Positions 34,894 to 43,840 of a stretch of 64,000 nucleotides of DNA are shown here, in pieces. This DNA comes from Aeromonas dhakensis. GTDB lineage: Bacteria > Pseudomonadota > Gammaproteobacteria > Enterobacterales > Aeromonadaceae. A model generated the notes under the pieces. That model did not search any database. It worked only from the letters and a program-made list of their open reading frames with translations, and was not told the origin of the DNA. The DNA lies in NCBI RefSeq assembly GCF_000820305.1, contig NZ_CDBH01000029.1:62001-126000 (forward strand), in the 5' to 3' direction. Numbering within the stretch: the first letter of the stretch is position 1; the number at the start of each line of letters is the position of its first letter. The position numbers and the translations under genes are program-made.

Positions 34894-35865
34894 ATGAAAG
34901 TCAGCGTATTGGTGCCCGTCTACAATCTGGCGCGCTTCATCGAACCCTGCCTGCTCAGCCTGCTCGAACAGCAGACGGATTTCGAGTTCGAGGTGATCGC
35001 CATCGATGACGGCTCGAGTGATGACTCCTGGTCCATCATGCAACGGCTGGCACAGCAGTGGCCGGCCCTGCGGGCCCTGCAAAACGAACAGAACATGGGG
35101 CTGGCCAGAACCCAGAAGCGGCTGCTTGGTGAAGCAAAAGGGGCCTACCTTGCCTATGTGGATGGCGACGACCTGGCTTTGCCGGGCAAGCTGCAGCGTC
35201 AGGCCGACTATCTGGACGCGCACCCCGGCTGCACGCTTTGCTATCACGAGGCGGAGATGTTTGATGATGAGACCGATGCGCGCATCAAGCTCTTCACTCG
35301 TGATTACTACAACGCCCGTTACCTCGAACCCGTGATGACGCGGGAGGCGCTGATCCGCTTCGGAGTCTTCGTCAATGCCAGCTCCATCATGTTCCGCCGC
35401 TATGACGGCATGGCCGATGCCATCGATGAAGGGTGCAAGATCATTCTCGATTATCCCTGGCACATCCTGAATCTCTCCCTCAATCCGGGCACCCTGGATT
35501 TCATCCCCGAGCTGCTGGGGCGTTATCGCTTCCATACCCAGAGCTTCGGCGGGCAGACCCGCAAATCCGCAGAGCGGCGTGAGCAGTCGCTGCGCGACCT
35601 GCTGCGCGCCTGTGACAATGCGGCTGCATTCGGTGCAGACCCGGTGGTCATTGCCCAGGGGCGTGCCCATCACTACTACTCTGCCGCGCTCTACTTTTTG
35701 CGGCAGGATGATGTCGCCCGTTTTACTCAGCTCATCGAGCTGTCGGCGGCAGAGGTTGCGGAGCTGGCACCCGGCTGGTTCTTCGACGAGCGCCATCAAC
35801 TGGCGTGGACGCAGCGGGCCCATCCCGCCCGGGTCGTGCAACAACTGTTTGGAGAAGCGGCGTGA
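34894..35865 (+). CDS. Family 2 glycosyltransferase
   Basis: A 323-residue GT-A enzyme. VSVLVPVYNLARFIEPCLLSLLEQQ opens a GT2 domain; the nucleotide-binding IDDGSSDDSW and the metal-binding VDGDD (near residue 92) are present. ATG at 34894 is chosen because the fold starts there. Its stop overlaps the GTG start of the glf fusion gene. It probably extends the flagellar glycan; donor and acceptor are unknown. It is still GC-rich, unlike the glycosyltransferases that follow. Confidence 0.9.
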   Translation: MKVSVLVPVYNLARFIEPCLLSLLEQQTDFEFEVIAIDDGSSDDSWSIMQRLAQQWPALRALQNEQNMGLARTQKRLLGEAKGAYLAYVDGDDLALPGKLQRQADYLDAHPGCTLCYHEAEMFDDETDARIKLFTRDYYNARYLEPVMTREALIRFGVFVNASSIMFRRYDGMADAIDEGCKIILDYPWHILNLSLNPGTLDFIPELLGRYRFHTQSFGGQTRKSAERREQSLRDLLRACDNAAAFGADPVVIAQGRAHHYYSAALYFLRQDDVARFTQLIELSAAEVAELAPGWFFDERHQLAWTQRAHPARVVQQLFGEAA

Positions 35866-37964
35866 GTTATCAGGCAATCGTCATTGGCGCCGGGCTCTCC
35901 GGTGCCGTTATGGCTGAACGAATGGCCAGCCAGCTTGGCTGGAAGGTACTGGTGCTGGAACAGCGCGACCACATCGGGGGCAACTGTTTCGACGAGTATG
36001 ACGAGCATGGCGTGCTGATCCATCGCTATGGGCCGCACCTCTTCCATACCGACAGCAAGGAGGTGTGGGATTACCTGTCGCAGTTTACCGAGTGGTTGCC
36101 TTACGAGCATCGCGTGCTGTCACGTATCGACGGGCAGTTGGTGCCTATCCCGTTCAACCTGACCAGCATCGAGCGCTGTTTCCCCGCCGACAAGGCCGGC
36201 GCCATGATTGAGGCCCTGCGCACCCGGTTCGGGGATAACGCCAGAGTACCGATTCTCGAACTGCGCAAGGAGCAGGATCCCCTGCTGGGCGAACTGGCGG
36301 ATTTCATCTATCAGAAGGCCTTCGTCAACTACACCAGCAAACAGTGGGGGGTACCGCCCGAGCAGATCTCCCCCGAGGTGACGGCGCGGGTACCCGTGGT
36401 GGTCAGTCGGGATGATCGCTACTTTACCGACTCCTGGCAGGCGGTGCCGGCCGCAGGCTATACCTCCATGTTTGAGCGCATGCTCGCGCACCCGCTGATT
36501 GAAGTGAGGCTGTCGACCCCCATGGCACAGCATGTCAGGCTGGACTGGCAGCATAAGCAGGTGCTGCTGGATGGTGAGCCATTTGACGGCCCCTTGATCT
36601 ATACCGGGATGCTGGATCATCTGCTGCCGGCAGAGGGGAATTACCTGCCATACCGCTCACTGCGTTTTGAGCATCGCCATCTGGCGCAGGAACAATTTCA
36701 ACCGGTTACCACCGTCAATTATCCGAATGAAGAAGCCTTCACGCGGATCACCGAGTTCAAGCATTTCAGTGGGCAGGTACATCCCGGTACCAGCATCGTT
36801 TACGAATATCCCTGTGACTATCAGCCGGAACAGGGTCTCGAACCTTATTACCCGCTATTTACCGATGCAGCCAAACAGCATTATCAAGCGTGCCGTGATG
36901 AGTTGAGCAATTTCCCACAGCTGATCGCCCTAGGACGCCTTGCCGAGTATCGCTATTTTGATATGGATGATGCAGTTATAAATGCTCTATTGTATTTTGA
37001 TAAAATACGGAATATTCGGTTGCCATTAGTATCAGTGGTTATGCCCGTCTACAATTGCGAAGAGTTTGTTGGAGAGGCTGTCAATAGTATTCTTTCTCAA
37101 ACCTTTAGAGATTTCGAATTCATTATCATAGATGATGGGTCAACAGATAATACACACCACATCCTACAAGCTCTTTCCAAACAAGATCAGCGAATAAGAC
37201 TATATCGTCAGAGCAATAAAGGTCTGGTATATAGTTTGAATAAAGCTATTAAGCTTGCACGAGGGACTTTTATCGCTCGGATGGATGCTGATGATATCTC
37301 TATAAAAGATAGATTCGAACTGCAAGTTGAATTTATGAAGAGCAATCCTGATGTATATATATTAGGAGGGTGGGCTAAGCTTTTCGGTGAGATAAATGAA
37401 GTATGGCATCACAGACAAGATGACAATTTCATAAAAAATCTTCTTATGTTTAGAACATCTGGTTTTCAGCATTCGTCGGTGTTAATTAGAAAGTCTGTGT
37501 TTGATAAATATGAATATGAGTCTCAGTGGCCTCATATTGAGGATGCAGCCCTTTGGTGCAAAATAGCGGCCAATGAGAAATGGAAGTTTCACAACCTGAG
37601 ATGTATTCTTGTTTACTACAGGACACATCACCAACAGGTAAGCGAGATATATCGAGAAGTACAGTCAACAGGCTTCACCAAAATGACTGAACTATATGTT
37701 AATCAGCTTGGTGGAAATATTGGCTCTCTTGCTCTATGGCGTAAAATAATTGAATTATCCTCAATGGATACGTCGGAAGTGGTAGCCGCTGGCTCGATTT
37801 TAACTGATATCAGGACAGAGCTAAAACTGCCTGATGAGTTTTTCGTAATTGAAGAGCGATGGTTAAAAATTTGCTTGGTAAACCAGGTGTCACACCACCT
37901 TTATAAAAGCCATGGGCCATGTCGAGATGATTTTGTATTCTTGGCAGAGTCGCAGCTAGCTTGA
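35862..37964 (+). CDS. UDP-galactopyranose mutase fused to a GT2 glycosyltransferase
   Basis: A 700-residue fusion starting at GTG 35862 after GGAG. Residues 1-384 are Glf, the FAD enzyme making UDP-galactofuranose (IVIGAGLSGAVMAERMA, GGNCFDEYDEHG, YGPHLFHT, FVNYTSKQWG, TRITEFKHF, RLAEYRYFDMD). Residues 388-700 are a GT2 domain (LVSVVMPVYNCEEFVGEAV, IIIDDGSTDNT, ARMDADDIS). The Glf half is GC-rich like the backbone; the GT half is strongly AT-rich, with the change near 36970. The fusion probably supplies and uses Galf. It looks like a recombination-made chimera. Confidence 0.9.
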   Translation: MSYQAIVIGAGLSGAVMAERMASQLGWKVLVLEQRDHIGGNCFDEYDEHGVLIHRYGPHLFHTDSKEVWDYLSQFTEWLPYEHRVLSRIDGQLVPIPFNLTSIERCFPADKAGAMIEALRTRFGDNARVPILELRKEQDPLLGELADFIYQKAFVNYTSKQWGVPPEQISPEVTARVPVVVSRDDRYFTDSWQAVPAAGYTSMFERMLAHPLIEVRLSTPMAQHVRLDWQHKQVLLDGEPFDGPLIYTGMLDHLLPAEGNYLPYRSLRFEHRHLAQEQFQPVTTVNYPNEEAFTRITEFKHFSGQVHPGTSIVYEYPCDYQPEQGLEPYYPLFTDAAKQHYQACRDELSNFPQLIALGRLAEYRYFDMDDAVINALLYFDKIRNIRLPLVSVVMPVYNCEEFVGEAVNSILSQTFRDFEFIIIDDGSTDNTHHILQALSKQDQRIRLYRQSNKGLVYSLNKAIKLARGTFIARMDADDISIKDRFELQVEFMKSNPDVYILGGWAKLFGEINEVWHHRQDDNFIKNLLMFRTSGFQHSSVLIRKSVFDKYEYESQWPHIEDAALWCKIAANEKWKFHNLRCILVYYRTHHQQVSEIYREVQSTGFTKMTELYVNQLGGNIGSLALWRKIIELSSMDTSEVVAAGSILTDIRTELKLPDEFFVIEERWLKICLVNQVSHHLYKSHGPCRDDFVFLAESQLA

Positions 37965-39442
37965 TGGACATAAAAATGAAGAAAGTGATTGTCTTTGGTG
38001 CTGGTGGGTTGTTTAGAGTATTTCTTCCATTCATAAAATCCAGGTATCAACTGGCGGCTATTTCAGACAACGATACAACGCGACATGGACAATTTGTTGA
38101 TGGGGTTAGGATTGTATCGCCTTCGGATATTATATGTTTGGATTTTGAACTTGTTATTGTCGCGAGCATGTATTTTGAAGAGATAAAAGAAAAGCTAATT
38201 TCTCTTGGTATAAATAATAATTCTATCGTAAATATATATGTTGATCTTTTGATTCGTGAAAGTGTTGCTAATTATTTGAATGAGCATGATGAGTTCCTCA
38301 TAGCCGTAAATAAAATAGCATCTCTTTCATTAACAAAGAAGAGATTGATAGTGATGAACTCTTTAGGGAATGGTGGGGCTGAAAGAGCATTATTAAACTT
38401 ATGTCGCAGAATTGAAGAGAAAGAAAAAATATTTCTGATTGTCATTGAAGGAGGTGGAGAGTATTTTGATGCGCTTAGCCATATTCTTCCCGTAGTAGAG
38501 ATCTTTTCATCTACCGAAAACAGGCTGCTATCTCGTTGTTTTTTTATGCATTTTTCCGCCAATGACATATGTGCTCGATTATTCGGCCAAAATGAATACG
38601 ATATTGCTATTGCATATATTGAAGGACTTTCTACTTATCTTGTCTCAGGAATAAATAGCAACGATAAAGTCGCTTGTGTACATGCGAATCTATTTTCTCA
38701 TCATATTAGTGCCCCTTATTACGCATCATTGAAAGCAGAGTATGATGCTTATGCTAATATGGACCGGCTTATCTTTGTATCTAATTCTGTCAAGAATGGG
38801 TTTAATGAGAGAATAGGATTGAGGGACTATGAGTCAAACGTAATAGGAAATATCTTTGATGTTGAGGTTATCACTAATAACTCCAACATGGAGAATGACT
38901 CTCAAATACTATATCCATATATCGTTGCTGTTGGGAGACTAGTTGAAGTTAAAGGGTTCGATAAGTTGATTCGAGCCTTCACCAAGATTAAAAAAAATGG
39001 TCAGGAAGATCTCAAGCTGGTTATTATAGGGGATGGTCCCCTAAAGTCAGCTCTGGATGACCTGATATATACATTGGGAATGAAAGAGCATATTATTTTA
39101 TTAGGAAAGAAAGAGAATCCCTATCCATATATTAAATCTGCTCAATGTTTAGTATCGTCCTCAGTTAGTGAGGGACACCCACTGTCCATTGGCGAGGCTA
39201 TAATCCTCGGTACACCGATCATTGCAACTTGTTGTGAAGGAAATGTAGGGCTGCTAGCACATGGCCGTTATGGTTATCTATGTGAAAATGATGAGGATGG
39301 CTTAGCGTCAGCACTCTATAGTTTAAGTGTCATACCGATGTATTATGCAACCTTGATTTTTAAATCAACAGATGGTCAGAACAGCCTGTCTGGGAAAAAT
39401 GAAATTAATCAATGGAATGAGATGTTATCAGGGGAAAGATAG
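37964..39442 (+). CDS. Rossmann-like domain fused to GT4 glycosyltransferase (copy 1)
   Basis: A 492-residue protein. Residues 7-92 form a small Rossmann-like domain (VIVFGAGGLFRVFLPFI, ISDNDTTRHGQFVDGV, ELVIVASMYFEEIKEKL). From about 128 there is a GT4-family GT-B glycosyltransferase: NSLGNGGAERALLNL, VAVGRLVEVKGFDKLI and SSSVSEGHPLSIGEAIILG with the nucleotide-sugar-binding E-x7-E. ATG overlaps the previous stop by one base; ATG at 37976 is another possible start. AT-rich. The same architecture recurs in the next gene. Confidence 0.85.
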   Translation: MDIKMKKVIVFGAGGLFRVFLPFIKSRYQLAAISDNDTTRHGQFVDGVRIVSPSDIICLDFELVIVASMYFEEIKEKLISLGINNNSIVNIYVDLLIRESVANYLNEHDEFLIAVNKIASLSLTKKRLIVMNSLGNGGAERALLNLCRRIEEKEKIFLIVIEGGGEYFDALSHILPVVEIFSSTENRLLSRCFFMHFSANDICARLFGQNEYDIAIAYIEGLSTYLVSGINSNDKVACVHANLFSHHISAPYYASLKAEYDAYANMDRLIFVSNSVKNGFNERIGLRDYESNVIGNIFDVEVITNNSNMENDSQILYPYIVAVGRLVEVKGFDKLIRAFTKIKKNGQEDLKLVIIGDGPLKSALDDLIYTLGMKEHIILLGKKENPYPYIKSAQCLVSSSVSEGHPLSIGEAIILGTPIIATCCEGNVGLLAHGRYGYLCENDEDGLASALYSLSVIPMYYATLIFKSTDGQNSLSGKNEINQWNEMLSGER

Positions 39443-39443
39443 T

Positions 39444-40865
39444 ATGAGGAAAAGAATTATCATATTTGGCTTAGGCAGTTTGTATAAACGAGCGATTATT
39501 TATATCAAAGATCTGTATGAAATAGTTGCGTTAACAGATAACAATCAGTCTCTGCATGGCACCATATTTGACGGAGTTTTGGTAATTCCTCCCTCTGAAA
39601 TTTCATCAAAGAAATGTGATGGCATTATCGTCCTCAGTTCATTCTACAAAGAAATACATAAACAGATAATTAGCTTTGGTATTGATTCCACACTTATCAA
39701 CAACGGTTTAAGTATTCTTGTGGATGTATTCAGACCTCTACTTGAAAGCTCCTTGATTAATAAAGATGAAAACATGAATGACACCGAAAGCAACGTGTCA
39801 TTTTTTATCGATACATTGGGCAATGGTGGCGCTGAAAAAGCTTTAGTTGATCTTACAAAGATGCTTTCAAATGAAAAGATTTCAGCATCTATAGTGGTTA
39901 CTTTTAATATCGGGGATTACTTCAGTTCGATCCCTAGCCGATTTCCAATAAGAACACTATTTGATTATAAAGATAAAGAGTTGATCGATCTTATTTTTAC
40001 ATTAGTTGAATGGCAAGTCATAAGAAAGATAGTCAAAATTCATGATAGTCGGATTGAAGTATCCTTCCTTGATGGGATTAGCTCATGCCTTGTTGTCGCT
40101 GGCAGTGCAGGTAAAAAAATTGGGTGGGTGCATTCAGATTTATCTTATTATCTAGATAATGAGCAGAAAAAGAAAGAGGCATCAGCTTTATATTCATTGT
40201 TCACCGATGTTGTCTTTGTGACAGAAAATTCTAAAGTAGCATGGGAAAAGTTATTCCCTGATAATTCAAGTATTAAAAAACACGTAATTTACAATCTGGT
40301 AAGTGTACAAGATATTACAGCTCATAAAGGAAATAATAGTCTAACATTTGATAAGTTGACATTTATTTCTGTAGGGCGCCTTGATTATGTAAAAGGTTTT
40401 GATTTACTGATAGAGATTTGTCACAGATTAAATAATGAAGGTTATGATAATTATCAACTTATTATTATCGGAGAGGGAGGTGATAGACCTCATCTTGTGA
40501 AGAAAATAGAAGAGCTTCATATACCAAATATTAGTCTTTTAGGGCATCTCGCATATCCATATCAGTATATTGAGGCTGCGGACTTTGTTATCTCATCGTC
40601 CCGAGCAGAAGGTTTTTCTCTGGTTATTCTCGAAGCTCTCTTACTCGGCACCCCAGTGATTGCGACAAAAACAGCAGGCTCTATGGAGCTGATAGCTCGT
40701 TTAGGGGGAGGGGTACTAGTGGACAATAATATTGAAGCTCTTTATTCTGCCATGAAGAACGCATGTGAAGGAGACCTAGGTGCCCTCCCTCCTACTAGAG
40801 AGAGCTTCGAAGATATATACAAGGAAACATGTGATGAAATAATCAGCACCTTAGGTGTTAGGTGA
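39444..40865 (+). CDS. Rossmann-like domain fused to GT4 glycosyltransferase (copy 2)
   Basis: A 473-residue paralog of the preceding protein. Residues 4-90 are the small Rossmann-like domain (RIIIFGLGSLYKRAIIYI, LTDNNQSLHGTIFDGV, IIVLSSFYKEIHKQI); a GT4 domain follows with DTLGNGGAEKALVDL, ISVGRLDYVKGFDLLI and SSSRAEGFSLVILEALLLG. AGGGGAAAG precedes ATG 39444, one base after the previous stop. The two probably add consecutive sugars. The role of the N-terminal domain is unknown. Confidence 0.85.
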   Translation: MRKRIIIFGLGSLYKRAIIYIKDLYEIVALTDNNQSLHGTIFDGVLVIPPSEISSKKCDGIIVLSSFYKEIHKQIISFGIDSTLINNGLSILVDVFRPLLESSLINKDENMNDTESNVSFFIDTLGNGGAEKALVDLTKMLSNEKISASIVVTFNIGDYFSSIPSRFPIRTLFDYKDKELIDLIFTLVEWQVIRKIVKIHDSRIEVSFLDGISSCLVVAGSAGKKIGWVHSDLSYYLDNEQKKKEASALYSLFTDVVFVTENSKVAWEKLFPDNSSIKKHVIYNLVSVQDITAHKGNNSLTFDKLTFISVGRLDYVKGFDLLIEICHRLNNEGYDNYQLIIIGEGGDRPHLVKKIEELHIPNISLLGHLAYPYQYIEAADFVISSSRAEGFSLVILEALLLGTPVIATKTAGSMELIARLGGGVLVDNNIEALYSAMKNACEGDLGALPPTRESFEDIYKETCDEIISTLGVR

Positions 40866-40873
40866 GGGAACGG

Positions 40874-41842
40874 ATGTATTTTGATGTCACAATTATCACG
40901 ACGTATCGGGTGGGTACTGATTCACTTTGCAAATACATATCAAAACACCATGATATATACTGCCCTGGTTTTTATGGAATGGGATTTAGAGCCAATCTTT
41001 ATTCAAAGAAAACCTTTGCAGAAATAATCGCATGTAAACGAAAAGTTTTTATGTGGCATGATGGATATACTGACATTTTATATAATGGTAAAATTCCAAT
41101 TCTTCCAAAATACTTAATCCATCCGATAAGACACCCATACGAACAAGCAATTGCCTGTTATAATGCCTCTCTACAAAACGCTATTTTAAATAATATTGAA
41201 AATAATATTTTAAATGTTGAGGACTACTTAATTCAACATGGTAAATATATATTTGGGAACTCGTTACACCATGTAAATCATCATTCTAATTTTGATTGCG
41301 TTAAAATAATTGACTTCTCAGGTTTATCTAGTGGCAATATTAATCGCACTATGAATGATATATATCGGTGGTTAGGGGTTGATACGTGTGCAAACTTTGA
41401 GAATGATAGTGCTTTTCATAAGTCAGAAGTCGACTTTTACCTAGAAAAACTCCCTTTAAGAGTAGAGGCAATAAACTTAAGTTGGAACTTTTATTTTATT
41501 AGAGAAAATGTTGAAACACCAAATAACTTATATCCTATTGGTATTATAGAATGTAGTGATTTTGGCACTCTAAAAGTATGTCTTATGAAAGATGAGCTGC
41601 ACACTAATAGATTTGGATATTCCAATATCATGGCTGATGATGTTGCTCATATTATTAGAGATCACTTTTCTAATTGGTTGTACTTATTGCAGGAAAAGAT
41701 TATGGCGTTTAGCCAGTATAAAATTAGTTCACTACCCACAAATGTTATTAATTTGATAAATAAAGAAAGTTTTTTTGACTATCAAAAAATATTGAAAAAT
41801 AACCCTGAGATTGAACAGTTATGGAGGGATAAATGGATGTAA
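40874..41842 (+). CDS. Sulfotransferase-like transferase A
   Basis: A 322-residue protein with a sulfotransferase-like plan: a 5'-phosphate loop near residues 8-21 (ITTYRVGTDSLCKYI), a 3'-phosphate motif HPIRHPYEQAIACYN (83-97) and a helix RTMNDIYRWLGVD before the variable C-terminus. Such enzymes use PAPS, or a donor with the same 3'-phosphate. The nearby CysC-like kinase and phosphoramidate genes raise the alternative that it transfers phosphoramidate from 3'-phospho-CDP-amidate. ATG 40874 follows GAGGG; GTG 40862 is less likely. Confidence 0.65.
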   Translation: MYFDVTIITTYRVGTDSLCKYISKHHDIYCPGFYGMGFRANLYSKKTFAEIIACKRKVFMWHDGYTDILYNGKIPILPKYLIHPIRHPYEQAIACYNASLQNAILNNIENNILNVEDYLIQHGKYIFGNSLHHVNHHSNFDCVKIIDFSGLSSGNINRTMNDIYRWLGVDTCANFENDSAFHKSEVDFYLEKLPLRVEAINLSWNFYFIRENVETPNNLYPIGIIECSDFGTLKVCLMKDELHTNRFGYSNIMADDVAHIIRDHFSNWLYLLQEKIMAFSQYKISSLPTNVINLINKESFFDYQKILKNNPEIEQLWRDKWM

Positions 41843-42306
41843 AAATTGATTTCGATTTTGAAGCCGTATACAAAACATTAGAGCTAGATGGAGAACAAGA
41901 TAAGTGCTCGTTTCTCTTTATTGCAAAGTTAAATCAGCTATTAAATGTCCTACATATGTCACATGGTTCTCCAGTATTTATATTTGGATTGGGAGCTGGA
42001 GGCCGAGCCCTAGTTAGATCTGGATTTTTTAACTCTTTATTAAGTGGGATTATAGATAATGATAGCAGTAAATGGGGGAGTAATTATAATGGTGTAAATA
42101 TATTTTCTCCTGAAGTGTTGGAGGATGAGAATAACGCTGTGGTGCTTATTGCAAGCGATTGGCTCAATGATATTAAACAACAGCTTATTCAGTATGGGGT
42201 GAAAGAGAACCACATAATTAATGTAGTTCCTTTATATACTGCCTACCAGTGGTTATTGGATACATCACCAATCGAATATTATATATCTTCTTGTGAGGGA
42301 TTATAG
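41833..42306 (+). CDS. Stand-alone Rossmann-like domain protein
   Basis: A 157-residue protein whose residues 48-131 repeat the small Rossmann-like domain found at the N-termini of the two GT4 proteins: VFIFGLGAGGRALV, GIIDNDSSKWGSNYNGVNIFSPE, VVLIASDWLNDIKQQLIQYGV. Similar domains occur at the C-termini of some sugar methyltransferases and near other glycan enzymes. ATG 41833 follows GGAGGG. It sits between the two sulfotransferase-like genes. It may bind a nucleotide or act as a scaffold; no catalytic residues can be named. Confidence 0.75.
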   Translation: MDVKIDFDFEAVYKTLELDGEQDKCSFLFIAKLNQLLNVLHMSHGSPVFIFGLGAGGRALVRSGFFNSLLSGIIDNDSSKWGSNYNGVNIFSPEVLEDENNAVVLIASDWLNDIKQQLIQYGVKENHIINVVPLYTAYQWLLDTSPIEYYISSCEGL

Positions 42307-42307
42307 T

Positions 42308-43303
42308 ATGGAGGATGATTTACAAGCTGATAAATATGATCTCTTTGTTCTTTCCTTGGCAAGATGTGGAACGAATTTTATATCAAGATGTTTGGATTCG
42401 CACCCAGACATAAATCCATTAGGATATACAAGGAATGAAATAATAACACGTCATAATAGAGTTGATATATTTAGAAAAAATAGGCTTTCATATTATCACC
42501 TACATGTAGTGAATAATTTATGCTATTGGGAAAAAATAAAGAAAATTATAACCCGTAAGTTCTTTCTCTACTCTGTCAGAAACCCTCTTGATTTAGCTTT
42601 ATCATATTATAATTTTTGTATATTGCAGCATCATTTTGGATATAGAAAGATAAAGCCTATAGCTGATGAGATATTATTGCACAGAGATTTTATTATTAGA
42701 CAAAACACTATATCTATCGGGATGAGTTTGGAACGTGAATTTAGTTATTCGAAGTGTATTGCTTTCTCTTCGTTAAAACTAGAACAAGCACAAAAAACAA
42801 TGAATGACATATCATCATGGTTAAATATTAAAGAACATGATATTAAAGATATATCGGCGAAGGCTGAGTCATCTTTATCTATTGTTTTGTCATATATCCC
42901 AATGAACTTAGAAATAAATGGAAAATTAATCCAGATCTATTTCTCTGAATTATCTGAGGGGCCCGCCACAAGTGGATTGCCAAAGCATATCTTCAGGGAG
43001 TACATTAAGTTTGTTACTTTAGAGAGCGTAAGCTTTGGAAAAATACACGGATTTATAGACAGGGAGTTTTTGTGGAGTTTAGGTAATTTTAGCTCTGTTG
43101 ATGAATGCATGGATGAGTTATTTTTTAAGGTAAACGCTGAGTCTATGAGATGGCTGGAAGGGGCTCTAAATATAGTGCATGCTGCACGAAATGAGTATTT
43201 AGATAGAATTCCTAAAAATATAGAAAAGAAGATATCATCCTATTACAAACCTTATATAAAACAGCTATCTATACGTCACCCAAATGTTATAGAAGAATGG
43301 TAG
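42308..43303 (+). CDS. Sulfotransferase-like transferase B
   Basis: A 331-residue protein, distantly related to transferase A. The 5'-phosphate loop is LSLARCGTNFISRCLDSHP (15-33), the 3'-phosphate motif YSVRNPLDLALSYYNF (88-103), and the helix QKTMNDISSWLNIKE follows. ATG 42308 follows GAGGG by 8 bases; the earlier GTG at 42293 overlaps the previous gene. Sulfate or phosphoramidate transfer to a glycan is the candidate role, given the CysC-like kinase encoded 6 bases downstream. Confidence 0.68.
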   Translation: MEDDLQADKYDLFVLSLARCGTNFISRCLDSHPDINPLGYTRNEIITRHNRVDIFRKNRLSYYHLHVVNNLCYWEKIKKIITRKFFLYSVRNPLDLALSYYNFCILQHHFGYRKIKPIADEILLHRDFIIRQNTISIGMSLEREFSYSKCIAFSSLKLEQAQKTMNDISSWLNIKEHDIKDISAKAESSLSIVLSYIPMNLEINGKLIQIYFSELSEGPATSGLPKHIFREYIKFVTLESVSFGKIHGFIDREFLWSLGNFSSVDECMDELFFKVNAESMRWLEGALNIVHAARNEYLDRIPKNIEKKISSYYKPYIKQLSIRHPNVIEEW

Positions 43304-43309
43304 TGAAAA

Positions 43310-43840
43310 ATGGTTATATGGATCACAGGTCTTTCCGGTGCTGGAAAAACAACGGTTGCAAAGCATTTGGCATCCATGCTTAGAAATCAAGGAGAATATG
43401 TCGTTCACTTGGATGGTGATGAGCTTAGGAATTTATTTTTTACAGATGTTAAAGGTGACCCTCATTCACCTGAAAATAGATTAAGAATTGCATATAAATA
43501 CTCTGCTTTGTGTTCCCTTCTGTCTAAGCAGGGTATTATTGTCATAATATCTACAATATCACTATTTAACGAGATTCACCAATGGAACCGAGATAATATA
43601 AAGGGTTATTATGAAGTGTACTTAGATGTCCCTTTACATATTCTTGTCTCAAGGAATCAAAAAGGGCTCTATAATGATTATGCTGCTGGTAATATAGATA
43701 ATATCTGTGGGCTTGATATCAAAAGTGAATTTCCAAAGCATCCAGATTTAAAGATAGAATACTCAGAAAAAATTAATGCAGAAGAAAATGCTGAACATAT
43801 ATACAATAAATTAAAGGAAGTGATAAATGAATGTAAATAA
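43310..43840 (+). CDS. APS-kinase-like protein, candidate cytidine diphosphoramidate kinase
   Basis: A 176-residue CysC-fold kinase: P-loop GLSGAGKTT (7-15), VHLDGDELRNLF (32-43), VYLDVPLHILVSRNQKGLY. True CysC has a conserved SPFR stretch at the position that reads ISLFNEI here (near 83-89). In C. jejuni the CysC-like Cj1415 phosphorylates the 3'-OH of cytidine diphosphoramidate, and length and neighbours here fit that enzyme. Adenylyl-sulfate kinase for glycan sulfation is the alternative; no ATP sulfurylase is encoded nearby. Confidence 0.75.
   Translation: MVIWITGLSGAGKTTVAKHLASMLRNQGEYVVHLDGDELRNLFFTDVKGDPHSPENRLRIAYKYSALCSLLSKQGIIVIISTISLFNEIHQWNRDNIKGYYEVYLDVPLHILVSRNQKGLYNDYAAGNIDNICGLDIKSEFPKHPDLKIEYSEKINAEENAEHIYNKLKEVINECK

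Noticed and set aside
43310..43840. Simple annotation as adenylyl-sulfate kinase for sulfate assimilation
   Set aside because: No cysD/cysN or other sulfate genes are near, the usual SPFR stretch is altered, and the neighbours form a phosphoramidate set; kept only as an alternative.
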